Shown: positions 7,514 through 14,747, counted from the stretch's first letter. The stretch is DNA of 15,055 bases from JAJXSS01 sp964547135 (GCA_964547135.1 CAZJMK010000074.1:1-15055); one strand, 5' to 3'. The notes: generated by a model not told the origin, from the letters alone. Translations and numbers: made by a program.

Positions 7514-7548
7514 CAAATCCGAAATTCGAAATCCGAAATTCGAAATCA
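7514..7548. repeat. Heptamer array (GAAATYC) whose last unit contains the glycosyltransferase stop codon
   Basis: Units CAAATCC (7514), GAAATTC (7521), GAAATCC (7528), GAAATTC (7535) and GAAATCA (7542-7548) are contiguous. On the gene strand the array is TGATTTC then alternating GAATTTC and GGATTTC; TGA is the stop codon and is one base from GGA. The register relative to the stop is identical to that at 6196. Confidence 0.92.
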
Positions 7549-9264
7549 CACTCGCTCGATCCCTTGACCCCTTGGCCACTTCTGCATCACCCACACCATC
7601 ACCACCCCCGTCAATGTCACCGTCGCCCACGCAATATCCGGCCAACAACCCCGCACCACTTTCAACAACCCCGGCGACCAGTTTTGATCAAACCCCAACA
7701 TCGCATGAGCCATGCAACCCCACGCAATCAAACTGATCGCTGCGTGCAGCAACAACCCACTCACCCCCGCCGCCACCCACAGCGCCGACACCCCAGCCGC
7801 CCAAAGCAAATAGCGCTCGTGCATCTGCGGCATCAGTGCAAACATGCTCAACCAAGGGGCGGTCATCGCCAGCAACCAGCCGACCGGCTGCCGCTTGCGA
7901 CACCGCGCCGCAACGATGGCGCAAATGAGCACCGTGATCACGAACAATCCGATCAACACCTGTCGTGTGGTCAGCGTGATTGTGAAATCAGCCGTCGGCC
8001 ACCATGCCGTGATCGCTTGCGGGGTTTTCAAGGCGAACATCACATCATGCAACTGCCAGCGAAACGGGCGCTCGGCCAGCAGGCTCGCCAAATTCGCCGC
8101 CGGCCCCATGGTCATCGCCTGATAATTGTGCGTGCCGTACCCCAAGCCGATTTTCGCCCACGCGAAACTGCCCCCATGCAAGGCCCCCGCACTGAACAAG
8201 CCCATCATCAGCCATAACGCCAACCACGTGACCCCGGCTCGTCGCCACCATAGCCACCCTGCCAACCCCCCGGCCACCGTCAACCACAGCGACCACATCC
8301 ACCAACTGTTCACCCAGCCCTTCATCAATACCGCAAGCAGCACCATCGGCGTGATCACCACAACACTGCCCACAACCCACGCCAACCAGCGTGCTGACCG
8401 CCCCCCATAAAACAAAACCGCACTGACCCCCGCCACGCCCATCATCAACAGCAACCAATACCACCCCGATATACTGCGCAACAAAAACGGACTGGTCACC
8501 ACAGCCATACCAAGTAATAACCCAACCATCAGTCGAACCGCATCGAGCACATGGCCGCGTAACACGCAGACCAGCACCATCAACGGAACCATCATCAACA
8601 CCTGCCCCTTGGCCAGACAACCCACCCCGATCAAAATGCCCGCCGCCAACGGCAGGTTGCGCCAAAGCAGCCACAGCCCGCCCAAAAACACCGGCAATAC
8701 CCACACATCCCACTGCGGCCAGGCGTGCGCATTCCAAAACACCGCCGGGTTGAACCACAGCAGCATCGCCGCCAACCAAGGCAACGCCCACCCATTCCAA
8801 TACCGCTGCCAACGTGAAACTTCACCCGTCAATGACGCTCGTCGCACATCGCGCACCAGTAAAAACGCAAACAGTGCCGCCAGTAGTTCACACCCCGTAT
8901 TCAACCGCAACATCGGCTGATGGTACTCATACGTGTTCTGCCACCCCGAATTCTCCGGGTAACGCTTTTGCGCATACCCCGCCCACTGTTTGGCAATCCA
9001 CAAACGAATCGGCGCGTAATCCAATCCGTAATTGGGGTTTTTCTGATGGCGCTGCTCACGCACCAATCGGTCATACATCAGCCCGATGCCTTCGCGTTGC
9101 GCCTGCGACCCCCAGTGAATCGCATTGCGCACATCGCCTTGAAATCGAATCGACTCACTGCTCTGCCAAAGGTTTTGGCGCAGTTGAATACCCTGCCCAA
9201 TTGCCAACCAGGTCAGCAACCCCAGCAGTAACAACAACACCATGGGTACAAGGCGATTTTTCAC
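7546..9264 (-). CDS. Polytopic GT-C-fold glycosyltransferase (ALG6/DUF2029-like), substrate unknown
   Basis: A 572-residue membrane protein with roughly ten to twelve hydrophobic segments and a large first extracytoplasmic loop (about residues 25-120). GT-C enzymes use polyprenyl-phosphate sugars and act on the outer face of the membrane. The family hallmarks I see are an acidic residue early in loop 1 (D44 in FQGDVRN), LDYAPIRLWI (81-90), the segment FNPAVFWNAHAWPQWD (171-186), which matches the NPxxxxNxxxWxQxD pattern of ALG6-like enzymes, and MHERYLL (481-487) in a late helix, also typical. The start is GTG at 9264, just after an in-frame stop at 9268-9270; no clear Shine-Dalgarno precedes it. 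An ATG at 9243 would remove the Lys-Asn-Arg before the first helix and is less likely. No other cell-wall or polysaccharide gene is adjacent, so the acceptor cannot be guessed. The stop codon lies in a heptamer array. Confidence 0.85.
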   Translation of the reverse strand: MKNRLVPMVLLLLLGLLTWLAIGQGIQLRQNLWQSSESIRFQGDVRNAIHWGSQAQREGIGLMYDRLVREQRHQKNPNYGLDYAPIRLWIAKQWAGYAQKRYPENSGWQNTYEYHQPMLRLNTGCELLAALFAFLLVRDVRRASLTGEVSRWQRYWNGWALPWLAAMLLWFNPAVFWNAHAWPQWDVWVLPVFLGGLWLLWRNLPLAAGILIGVGCLAKGQVLMMVPLMVLVCVLRGHVLDAVRLMVGLLLGMAVVTSPFLLRSISGWYWLLLMMGVAGVSAVLFYGGRSARWLAWVVGSVVVITPMVLLAVLMKGWVNSWWMWSLWLTVAGGLAGWLWWRRAGVTWLALWLMMGLFSAGALHGGSFAWAKIGLGYGTHNYQAMTMGPAANLASLLAERPFRWQLHDVMFALKTPQAITAWWPTADFTITLTTRQVLIGLFVITVLICAIVAARCRKRQPVGWLLAMTAPWLSMFALMPQMHERYLLWAAGVSALWVAAGVSGLLLHAAISLIAWGCMAHAMLGFDQNWSPGLLKVVRGCWPDIAWATVTLTGVVMVWVMQKWPRGQGIERV

Positions 9265-9302
9265 CTTTCATGATGATACTGCTCAGTAGGCACAAACGTT
9301 TT

Positions 9303-9371
9303 GACGCCGTGCCCACCGGGGGCAGGGCCGGATGGTTGATGATGAAATCCGGGGCTAAAGCCCTCGGCGTC
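9303..9371 (-). repeat. 69-nt inverted-repeat element that can fold as a cloverleaf, 3 bases after the ATPase stop
   Basis: The ends are perfect 7-base inverted repeats, CGGCGTC (9365-9371) and GACGCCG (9303-9309). Within are three smaller stems on the minus strand: GGGC-TTTA-GCCC (9363-9352), CGGAT...ATCCG with a 13-base loop, and TGCCC-CCGGT-GGGCA (9324-9310). The GGGCTTTAGCCC palindrome resembles REP-type units. It is not a tRNA: no T-loop or other conserved tRNA bases are present. It could end or protect the ATPase transcript, but no T-run follows. Confidence 0.6.
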
Positions 9372-9374
9372 ATA

Positions 9375-11864
9375 TCATGACTCACGGCGGTACCGCAAAA
9401 TGCGCAGCGCGTTGAGCACCACCAGCACCGTCGAACCTTCATGCAGCATCACCGCCAGGGCGATGTTGGTAAACCCCAATGCCGCCAGCGGCGACACGAT
9501 GGCGATCACGCCCAGTGCCAATATCAAATTTTGCTGAATGATGCGTCGGGTGAAACGTGAAATGCCCACCGCCTCCGGCAGCTTGCGCAAATCACTTGAC
9601 AACAGCGCCACATCCGCGGTTTCCAATGCCACATCACTGGCACCGCTCGCTCCGCCGATGGCGATCCCCACCGTCGCCTTGGCCAATGCAGGGGCATCGT
9701 TGACACCATCACCAACCATCGCCACCTTACCGTAGTGGGCACTCAACTCGCCCATGCGCGTCAGTTTGTCCTCCGGTAAAAGTTCCGCCAAATGCTCATC
9801 CACTCCGACGACCGAACCGATCGCCGCAGCCGTGCGGGCGTTGTCCCCCGTGAGCATGATGTTGTAACGAATGCCCAGTCGTTTGAGTTGCGAAAGTGCC
9901 TCGCGTGCCCCGTCCCGTGGCTGATCCATCAACGCAATCAACCCCAACACCTTTTTTTCATCTGACAACAACACCACCGTACAGCCTTGCTCTTCCAAAG
10001 CAGCACAGCGTGTTTGTGCATCAACGGCCCCCATCAAACTCGAATCAATCGCGCTGGGGCGGGTGATGTTGATCGGCTCACCATCGACCCACCCGCGAAT
10101 ACCCACGCCGGGGGTCTGCTGCACATTCGTTGCCGATAGCGAAGCCAACCCACGACGTTTGGCTTCATCGACGATGGCTGAGGCCAGCGGGTGTTTGCTG
10201 CCGCGTTCAATCGCCGCCGCCTGGGTCAGCAACTGGTCCGCTGACATCGACTCGCTCATCGTTTCGATATGCGTCACCATCGGGCGACCGACGGTGAGTG
10301 TGCCGGTTTTGTCAAAGGCGATGGCGCGCACCTGCCCCAGGTTTTCCAAATGAATGCCGCCCTTGATCAGCACGCCGCCGCGGGCCGCCCGACCGATACC
10401 CGACAAAATGGCCGCCGGGGTGCCGATGGCCAGAGCACAGGGTGACGCAGCCGTCAAAAACGCCATCGACTGGTAAAACCAGCCTTTCCAGGGCGATTCG
10501 GTAAACCAGTTGGGTCGCAACACCTCCGCCCACGCCGGCATCAACCCCGCCACCGTCGGCGGAACCGTCATCACCAGCACCGTCGCCACGATCACCATCG
10601 GCACATACACCGCTTCCACCTTGTCCGTGAAAAGCTGCGTCGGCGATTTGGTCGTCTGAGCTTCATGCACCAGTCGAATCACCTTCGCCAGTGTGTTGTC
10701 CGACGCGAGTTTTTGCACCTGTACCGTGAGCGCCCCATCGCCGTTGAGTGTGCCGGCAAACACCGAATCACCGGTCGTTTTTTCAACCGGCATCGACTCA
10801 CCCGTGATGGCCGCCTGATTGATGGCCGACCGCCCCGCGATGATCGCTCCATCGGCTGGCACCAGTTGCCCCGGTGCCACGAACACCCAGTCATCGATCC
10901 GCAAATCCTCCACCAACACCTCTTCATGCGCCCCTTCACGCCCCAAACGCACCGCTGTTTTGGGCGACAATTTGGTCAGGGCTTCGATGGCATTACGTGC
11001 CCGGCTCATGGCCAATTCTTCCCCCGCACCGCCCAGCGAAAACAAAAACAGCAGCATCGCGCCTTCTTCATAATGCCCCAATGCCGCTGCCCCAAACGCC
11101 GCTGCGAACATCAATAAATCAATATCAAGGCGCAACCGTGCCAGCGTGCGCACCATTTCCTGTGCCGGGAAAAAGCCGCCGCAAACGTAACTGACCAAAA
11201 GCAGCGCGATGCGCAATGGCTCGTTTCCCCCGGTCCAATGCACGATCGCGCCGACGAGCAGAAAAACACCTGCCAGTATCGCCATGAGCATTTCCGGCTG
11301 CGTCACGATCGACCGCACCCATGACTTGCCCGGCAGCCTGACAACACTGGGTAACAACGCCTCACGTGACGCTGCCGAAGTTGCCGATGTCGCCGGCGTG
11401 GTTTCCGGCTGACGTATTTCAACACCCAGTTCCGCCAGCAACCGCACGATTTCCGGCAAAGCGCATTGCCTGCGATCAAACTCAATACGAATCGTGCGTG
11501 CTGCATACGACGCAGTCGCCCGCAGCCCGGGTAATTGTTGCAGCCGGTCGGCAATGACTGCTTCCTGTCGTGATGAAACAATGCCCACCACCGGCAGCAC
11601 CACCTGCGCCAGCGACTCATGCAAACAGCCCCCCGCTTCCCGCAGGTACGCATTGACCTGATGCAAACTCAATAAATCCGCGTCGTAATCCAACTCAATG
11701 ATCGCCTGCCCGTCGCTTGACTGCGCGCCAACCGATTCGATCACCCGCACCGCAAACACGCCCGGTCGGTCGTGCAATCTTTCTTCGATACAGCGCGCAC
11801 AAAACCTGCGCCGCGATTCTTCGCTGGGTAACGTTACGGGTAATTGAAGGGTTTGCCGAGGCAT
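9375..11864 (-). CDS. P1B-4-type heavy-metal-translocating P-type ATPase (SPC/HEGST class)
   Basis: A membrane pump that exports a transition metal using ATP. The 829-residue product has all catalytic motifs: TGES (354-357), phosphorylation site DKTGT (D518), the HP dipeptide (558-559), TGDN (672-675) and GDGVND (718-723). The ion-binding motif in the sixth helix is SPC (474-476) rather than CPC, and the last helix has HEGST (808-812). Together these define the P1B-4 subgroup, whose members handle Co2+, Fe2+ or related metals; the exact metal cannot be read here. The N-terminal 180 residues are unusual for P1B-4: they look like two degenerate metal-binding (HMA-like) domains, with CARC (C22-C25) in the first and no CxxC in the second. 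The ATG at 11864 is preceded by repeat sequence, with no Shine-Dalgarno. The stop is followed within four bases by a folded repeat. Confidence 0.93.
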   Translation of the reverse strand: MPRQTLQLPVTLPSEESRRRFCARCIEERLHDRPGVFAVRVIESVGAQSSDGQAIIELDYDADLLSLHQVNAYLREAGGCLHESLAQVVLPVVGIVSSRQEAVIADRLQQLPGLRATASYAARTIRIEFDRRQCALPEIVRLLAELGVEIRQPETTPATSATSAASREALLPSVVRLPGKSWVRSIVTQPEMLMAILAGVFLLVGAIVHWTGGNEPLRIALLLVSYVCGGFFPAQEMVRTLARLRLDIDLLMFAAAFGAAALGHYEEGAMLLFLFSLGGAGEELAMSRARNAIEALTKLSPKTAVRLGREGAHEEVLVEDLRIDDWVFVAPGQLVPADGAIIAGRSAINQAAITGESMPVEKTTGDSVFAGTLNGDGALTVQVQKLASDNTLAKVIRLVHEAQTTKSPTQLFTDKVEAVYVPMVIVATVLVMTVPPTVAGLMPAWAEVLRPNWFTESPWKGWFYQSMAFLTAASPCALAIGTPAAILSGIGRAARGGVLIKGGIHLENLGQVRAIAFDKTGTLTVGRPMVTHIETMSESMSADQLLTQAAAIERGSKHPLASAIVDEAKRRGLASLSATNVQQTPGVGIRGWVDGEPINITRPSAIDSSLMGAVDAQTRCAALEEQGCTVVLLSDEKKVLGLIALMDQPRDGAREALSQLKRLGIRYNIMLTGDNARTAAAIGSVVGVDEHLAELLPEDKLTRMGELSAHYGKVAMVGDGVNDAPALAKATVGIAIGGASGASDVALETADVALLSSDLRKLPEAVGISRFTRRIIQQNLILALGVIAIVSPLAALGFTNIALAVMLHEGSTVLVVLNALRILRYRRES

Positions 11865-11867
11865 CGT

Positions 11868-11986
11868 GAGTGGTTAATCGGTGCATCGGTTAATCGGTGA
11901 ATGGGTTGATTCACGCATGTTGACCCATGACGGTTCGAATCATTTCCGTCCGATCAACCAATCAACCGACTCACCGATCAACTACG
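11868..11986. repeat. Inverted-arm octamer element, copy 2, spanning the whole argJ-ATPase gap
   Basis: The left arm (about 11868-11911) carries octamer units such as GGTTAATC and GGTGCATC; the right arm (11951-11986) carries the inverse (CGATCAAC, CAATCAAC, CGACTCAC, CGATCAAC). The right arm begins one to four bases beyond the argJ stop and the left arm ends four bases before the ATPase start. The centre holds a small stem, GACGG...CCGTC. The sequence GGTTCGAATC at 11932 looks like a tRNA T-loop but lacks a matching stem. Confidence 0.7.
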
Positions 11987-11987
11987 T

Positions 11988-13226
11988 TTACGTCGTGTAA
12001 TCCGCGTTGATGGCGATGTACTCGCGCGACAGGTCACAACCCAGCCATTCGACGCGCGCTTTGCCCATGCCCAGGTCAAGGGTGAAAAGTATTTCTTTTT
12101 CCTTCATCAGGGCTTTGAGCGTCGCATCGGGGGCTTTGCCGACGGTTGTGGGCTGACCTTTGCGAAAAACGCACACCTGTTTTTTCGGGCCGATGAACAG
12201 CGACATTTTTTCCGCGATGACATTCACCCCTGCATACCCCGCAGCCGTGGTGATCCGCCCCCAGTTGGGGTCCGCCCCATGCACCGCGCATTTCACCAAG
12301 GGACTGTTCACCACCGCACGACCCACCCGGTCGGCTTGTATTTCATCGCGTGCCCCGGTGATCTGCACACGAAACACCTTGGTCGCCCCTTCGCCATCTT
12401 TGACGATTTGGTACGCCAGGTTCTGACACAAGGCCGTGAGCGCTGCGGTGAACTTGGCATAACTTGCATCGACGGTGCGTATCACCGGGTTGCCCGCCAA
12501 ACCTGATGCCAGGGTGATCAGCGTGTCACTGGGGCTGGTGTGCTGATCGACACTGATGCGATTGAAACTCGCACGTGTTGCCGATTTCAAAGCCTTTTGC
12601 AATATGCCGGTGGTGATGGCCACGTCGCTGGTGACATACACCAGCATCGTCGCCAGGTTCGGTGCGATCATGCCGCTGCCCTTGGCGATGCCCGCCAGCG
12701 TCACCGTCTTGCCGCCCAGTTTCAAGGTCACCCCAGCCGACTTGGGCACCAGGTCCGTGGTCATGATACCCCGTGCCGCCGCTGCATCCGCGTTTTCACC
12801 CGTGCCCAATTGCGTCACCAGCGTGTCGATGCCCCGCATGATTTTGTCCATCGGCAGCGCACGACCGATCACGCCCGTCGAACTCACCAATACCTGACTG
12901 GGTTCCATCTGCAAATGTTCCGCCACACGCTTGCACATCGCAATCGCATCGCGCTCGCCCGGTTTGCCCGTCGAGGCATTGGCATTGCCCGCATTGACGA
13001 TCACTGCCTGTGCTTTGCCCTTGCTCACCTTCAGGTGACGCTGGTCGATCAGCACCGGCGCACTTGTCATGCGGTTGGTCGTAAACAGCCCAGCGGCGTT
13101 GCAAGGCACATCCGCCACGATCAGTGTCATGTCCGGCTTGCCCGCCACCTTGATGCCAAACGCCCCGCCGGCCGCCCGAAAACCACGCGGACAGGTGATA
13201 CCCAGTTGATTGATTTTCTGACTCAT
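11988..13226 (-). CDS. argJ: Bifunctional ornithine acetyltransferase / N-acetylglutamate synthase ArgJ
   Basis: ArgJ transfers the acetyl group from N-acetylornithine to glutamate in cyclic arginine synthesis; some members also use acetyl-CoA. The precursor cleaves itself between Ala and Thr, and Thr becomes the nucleophile. That site is visible as KGSGMIAPNLATML, with Ala192-Thr193. Other family segments are GFRAAGGAFGIK near the N-terminus, NAGNANASTG (78-87), SSTGVIGR (115-122), SVDQHTSPSDT and DPNWGRI. The 412-residue length is normal. The open frame extends 35 codons further to 13331, but I take ATG 13226 (MSQKINQLGITCPRGF) because the family begins there and the extension would include the hcp terminator. 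No Shine-Dalgarno is evident. Whether it is mono- or bifunctional cannot be decided from the sequence. No other arginine gene is adjacent. Confidence 0.95.
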   Translation of the reverse strand: MSQKINQLGITCPRGFRAAGGAFGIKVAGKPDMTLIVADVPCNAAGLFTTNRMTSAPVLIDQRHLKVSKGKAQAVIVNAGNANASTGKPGERDAIAMCKRVAEHLQMEPSQVLVSSTGVIGRALPMDKIMRGIDTLVTQLGTGENADAAAARGIMTTDLVPKSAGVTLKLGGKTVTLAGIAKGSGMIAPNLATMLVYVTSDVAITTGILQKALKSATRASFNRISVDQHTSPSDTLITLASGLAGNPVIRTVDASYAKFTAALTALCQNLAYQIVKDGEGATKVFRVQITGARDEIQADRVGRAVVNSPLVKCAVHGADPNWGRITTAAGYAGVNVIAEKMSLFIGPKKQVCVFRKGQPTTVGKAPDATLKALMKEKEILFTLDLGMGKARVEWLGCDLSREYIAINADYTT

Positions 13227-13283
13227 AGCGTTCAGTTTGTAACCGAACCCCCGGCTGACAACAACTCCGCCAATCCCCGACAT

Positions 13284-13318
13284 AAAAAAACAGGCACAGC
13301 CTTCGTCAGCCATGCCTG
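13284..13318 (-). terminator. Rho-independent terminator of hcp
   Basis: On the minus strand CAGGCATGGCT (13318-13308) pairs with GGCTGTGCCTG (13301-13291) as an 11-base stem, including three G-T wobbles, around a six-base loop (GACGAA). Seven T residues follow directly (13290-13284). It lies 30 bases beyond the hcp stop and before the argJ start, so hcp is probably its own unit. Confidence 0.88.
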
Positions 13319-13348
13319 AGTGTGTCACCACCTATAAACCAGCGTCCA

Positions 13349-14635
13349 TCAGTTGCAACTGACTGTGACCGGGGTGATGTCGTTGTCCGCCAGGCGCAGG
13401 TCATATTTTTCCGCCAGCAGTTTGAGCACATTGGGGGTTAAAAACGCAGGCGGGTTCGGGCCGATGGTGATGCCGCGCACATTCAGCGACAGCAGCGTCA
13501 GCAGCACTGCCACCGCTTTTTGTTCAAACCAACTGATCATCAGCGTCAAAGGCAGATCATTCACGCCGCATTTGAATGCCTTGGCCAGTTGCACCGCCAC
13601 GTTGATCGCGCCGTAGGCATCGTTGCACTGGCCCATATCCAGCAAGCGAGGCAGGCCCAGCAGTGTGCCGTAGTCATGTTCACGAATGCGGTATTTGCCG
13701 CAGCCCAGGGTGAGTATGAACGAATCCGCCGGGGCAGCCTTGGCAAACTCGCTGTAGGCGTTGCGACCGGGTTCAGCGCCATCGCATCCGCCGATGAGGA
13801 AAAATCGGCTGATTTTGCCCGCCTGCACGCCTTCGATGATGGCCGGGGCCGCGTCGAGCAACACCGAATGATGAAACCCGACGGTACTGATGCGTTCGAT
13901 ATTTTCAACCAGCCGAGGGCACTGGCGCGCTGCGGCGATGACCGGTGAAAAATCGTTACCAGCAAGGCGTGTTCCCCCGGGCACAGCCGTGCAGCGGGTG
14001 GTGAACACGCGGTTGCTGTAACTGGCTTTGGGTATCAAAATGCAATTGGTCGTTGCCACGATCGGTCCGGGAAATGCTTCGAATTCCGTTTTTTGATTCT
14101 GCCATGCGGTACCAAAGTGCCCCGCCAGGTTGGGGTGATTGTGCAGTTTCGGGTACATGTGCGCAGGCAGCATTTCCCCATGCGTATAAACCTTGATGTC
14201 CGTGCCTTCGAGTTGCTGCAACAGGTCCGCCAGGTCCACCAAATCATGACCGGTGATCAAAATGCCCGGGCCGTTTTGCGTGCCTTCGGGTACCCGTGCG
14301 GGTGCAGGCTTGCCGAATTTTTCCACGTGGCCCTGATCCAGCAATTCCATCACGCGCAGGTTTTTCTGCCCCAACTCCAACGCCATTTCGAGCAATGAAC
14401 CCAGGTCGAAATTGACATTGGTCATCGTGGCGAAAAGCGCTTCTTCGATAAATGCTGCCACGTCCGGGTCGCTTTTGCCCAGTCGTCGGGCGTGATTGGC
14501 GTAGGCAGCCATGCCCTTGAGGCCGTACAGAATCAATTCCTGCACCGCCTGCACGTCTTCATTTTTACCGCACACGCCGACCTCATTGCTGCATCCGACC
14601 CCGCGAAACGCTTGTTCACATTGATTGCAGAACAT
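13349..14635 (-). CDS. hcp: Hybrid cluster protein (hydroxylamine reductase), compact class III-like
   Basis: Hcp is a cytoplasmic iron-sulfur-oxygen cluster protein linked to nitric oxide and nitrosative stress; it reduces NO and, in vitro, hydroxylamine. The N-terminal cysteine motif is C3-x2-C6-x8-C15-x6-C22, and all expected hybrid-cluster ligands are present: H130 (ITGHD), E154 (THGEM), C198 (TTNC), C284 (GGCDG, the persulfide position), C312 (LGCGK), C337 (GQCND), E371 and K373 (WFEQK). At 428 residues it is about 120 shorter than class I and II enzymes; the missing part corresponds to the second three-helix bundle, as in class III proteins. The ATG at 14635 has a good AAGGAG nine bases upstream, the clearest ribosome site in the window. 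A CRP/FNR-type box and a terminator flank it, so it is likely a single-gene unit induced under low oxygen or NO. Confidence 0.95.
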   Translation of the reverse strand: MFCNQCEQAFRGVGCSNEVGVCGKNEDVQAVQELILYGLKGMAAYANHARRLGKSDPDVAAFIEEALFATMTNVNFDLGSLLEMALELGQKNLRVMELLDQGHVEKFGKPAPARVPEGTQNGPGILITGHDLVDLADLLQQLEGTDIKVYTHGEMLPAHMYPKLHNHPNLAGHFGTAWQNQKTEFEAFPGPIVATTNCILIPKASYSNRVFTTRCTAVPGGTRLAGNDFSPVIAAARQCPRLVENIERISTVGFHHSVLLDAAPAIIEGVQAGKISRFFLIGGCDGAEPGRNAYSEFAKAAPADSFILTLGCGKYRIREHDYGTLLGLPRLLDMGQCNDAYGAINVAVQLAKAFKCGVNDLPLTLMISWFEQKAVAVLLTLLSLNVRGITIGPNPPAFLTPNVLKLLAEKYDLRLADNDITPVTVSCN

Positions 14636-14733
14636 GGAAACCTGCTCCTTGTGGTTGGCCGGTGTGGTGCATCACCATGGCACGACACACGCGGACCGTT
14701 CGCCCTATCATGGCGATGCTCGACGCCATGACA
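14636..14733 (-). other. hcp leader region
   Basis: The 98 bases between the FNR-type box and the hcp ATG include the ribosome site AAGGAG (14650-14645), a short stem TGGTG-CAT-CACCA (14665-14677), and a 22-base dyad at 14709-14730. No upstream open frame of note is visible. Confidence 0.5.
14707..14730 (-). promoter_or_regulatory. Operator-like dyad CATGGCG-N8-CGCCATG overlapping a possible hcp -10
   Basis: Perfect 7-base arms at 14709-14715 and 14724-14730 flank eight bases. CATGAT on the minus strand (14712-14707) matches TATAAT at four of six positions. Its centre is 31 bases from the centre of the FNR-type box, close to the 32 expected for an activator bound at -41.5. This would put transcription start near 14699. 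The regulator that might bind the dyad is unknown. Confidence 0.4.
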
Positions 14734-14747
14734 TTGATCTGAGTCAA
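14734..14747. promoter_or_regulatory. CRP/FNR-superfamily binding site upstream of hcp
   Basis: TTGAT-CTGA-GTCAA matches the TTGAT-N4-ATCAA consensus of FNR/DNR/NNR at all but one base, and each half-site is TTGAY. HcpR, which controls hcp in several anaerobes, belongs to the same superfamily and has TTGAC-type half-sites. The position (about 106 bases before the start codon) and the target gene fit. A caution is that GTCAAGTGG also resembles the neighbouring octamer repeat. Confidence 0.65.

Larger units (their letters stand above)
7225..7545. other. Composite repeat region upstream of gcvH
   Basis: This 321-base gap contains no gene. In transcription order it holds the heptamer array at the glycosyltransferase stop (7514-7548), repeat core A copy 2 (7460-7509), an inverted-arm octamer element (7366-7456), and a hairpin core (7334-7354) also found in the tandem repeat at the right edge. 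A further hairpin, GCTGACG/CGTCGGC around TTCGG at 7309-7327, is followed on the minus strand by a T6 run nine bases on (7299-7294), which is too far for a convincing terminator. Before gcvH, TATCAT (minus strand, 7289-7284) could be a -10 element and overlaps the dyad ATCAC-C-GTGAT (7275-7285), a possible operator. Confidence 0.6.

Noticed and set aside
11925..11950. tRNA-like T-loop GGTTCGAATC
   Set aside because: The flanking bases do not form a 5-bp T stem, and no acceptor, D or anticodon arms are found.
13227..13331. 35-codon N-terminal extension of argJ
   Set aside because: It would encode through the hcp terminator hairpin, and the family normally starts at the MSQKINQLG position.
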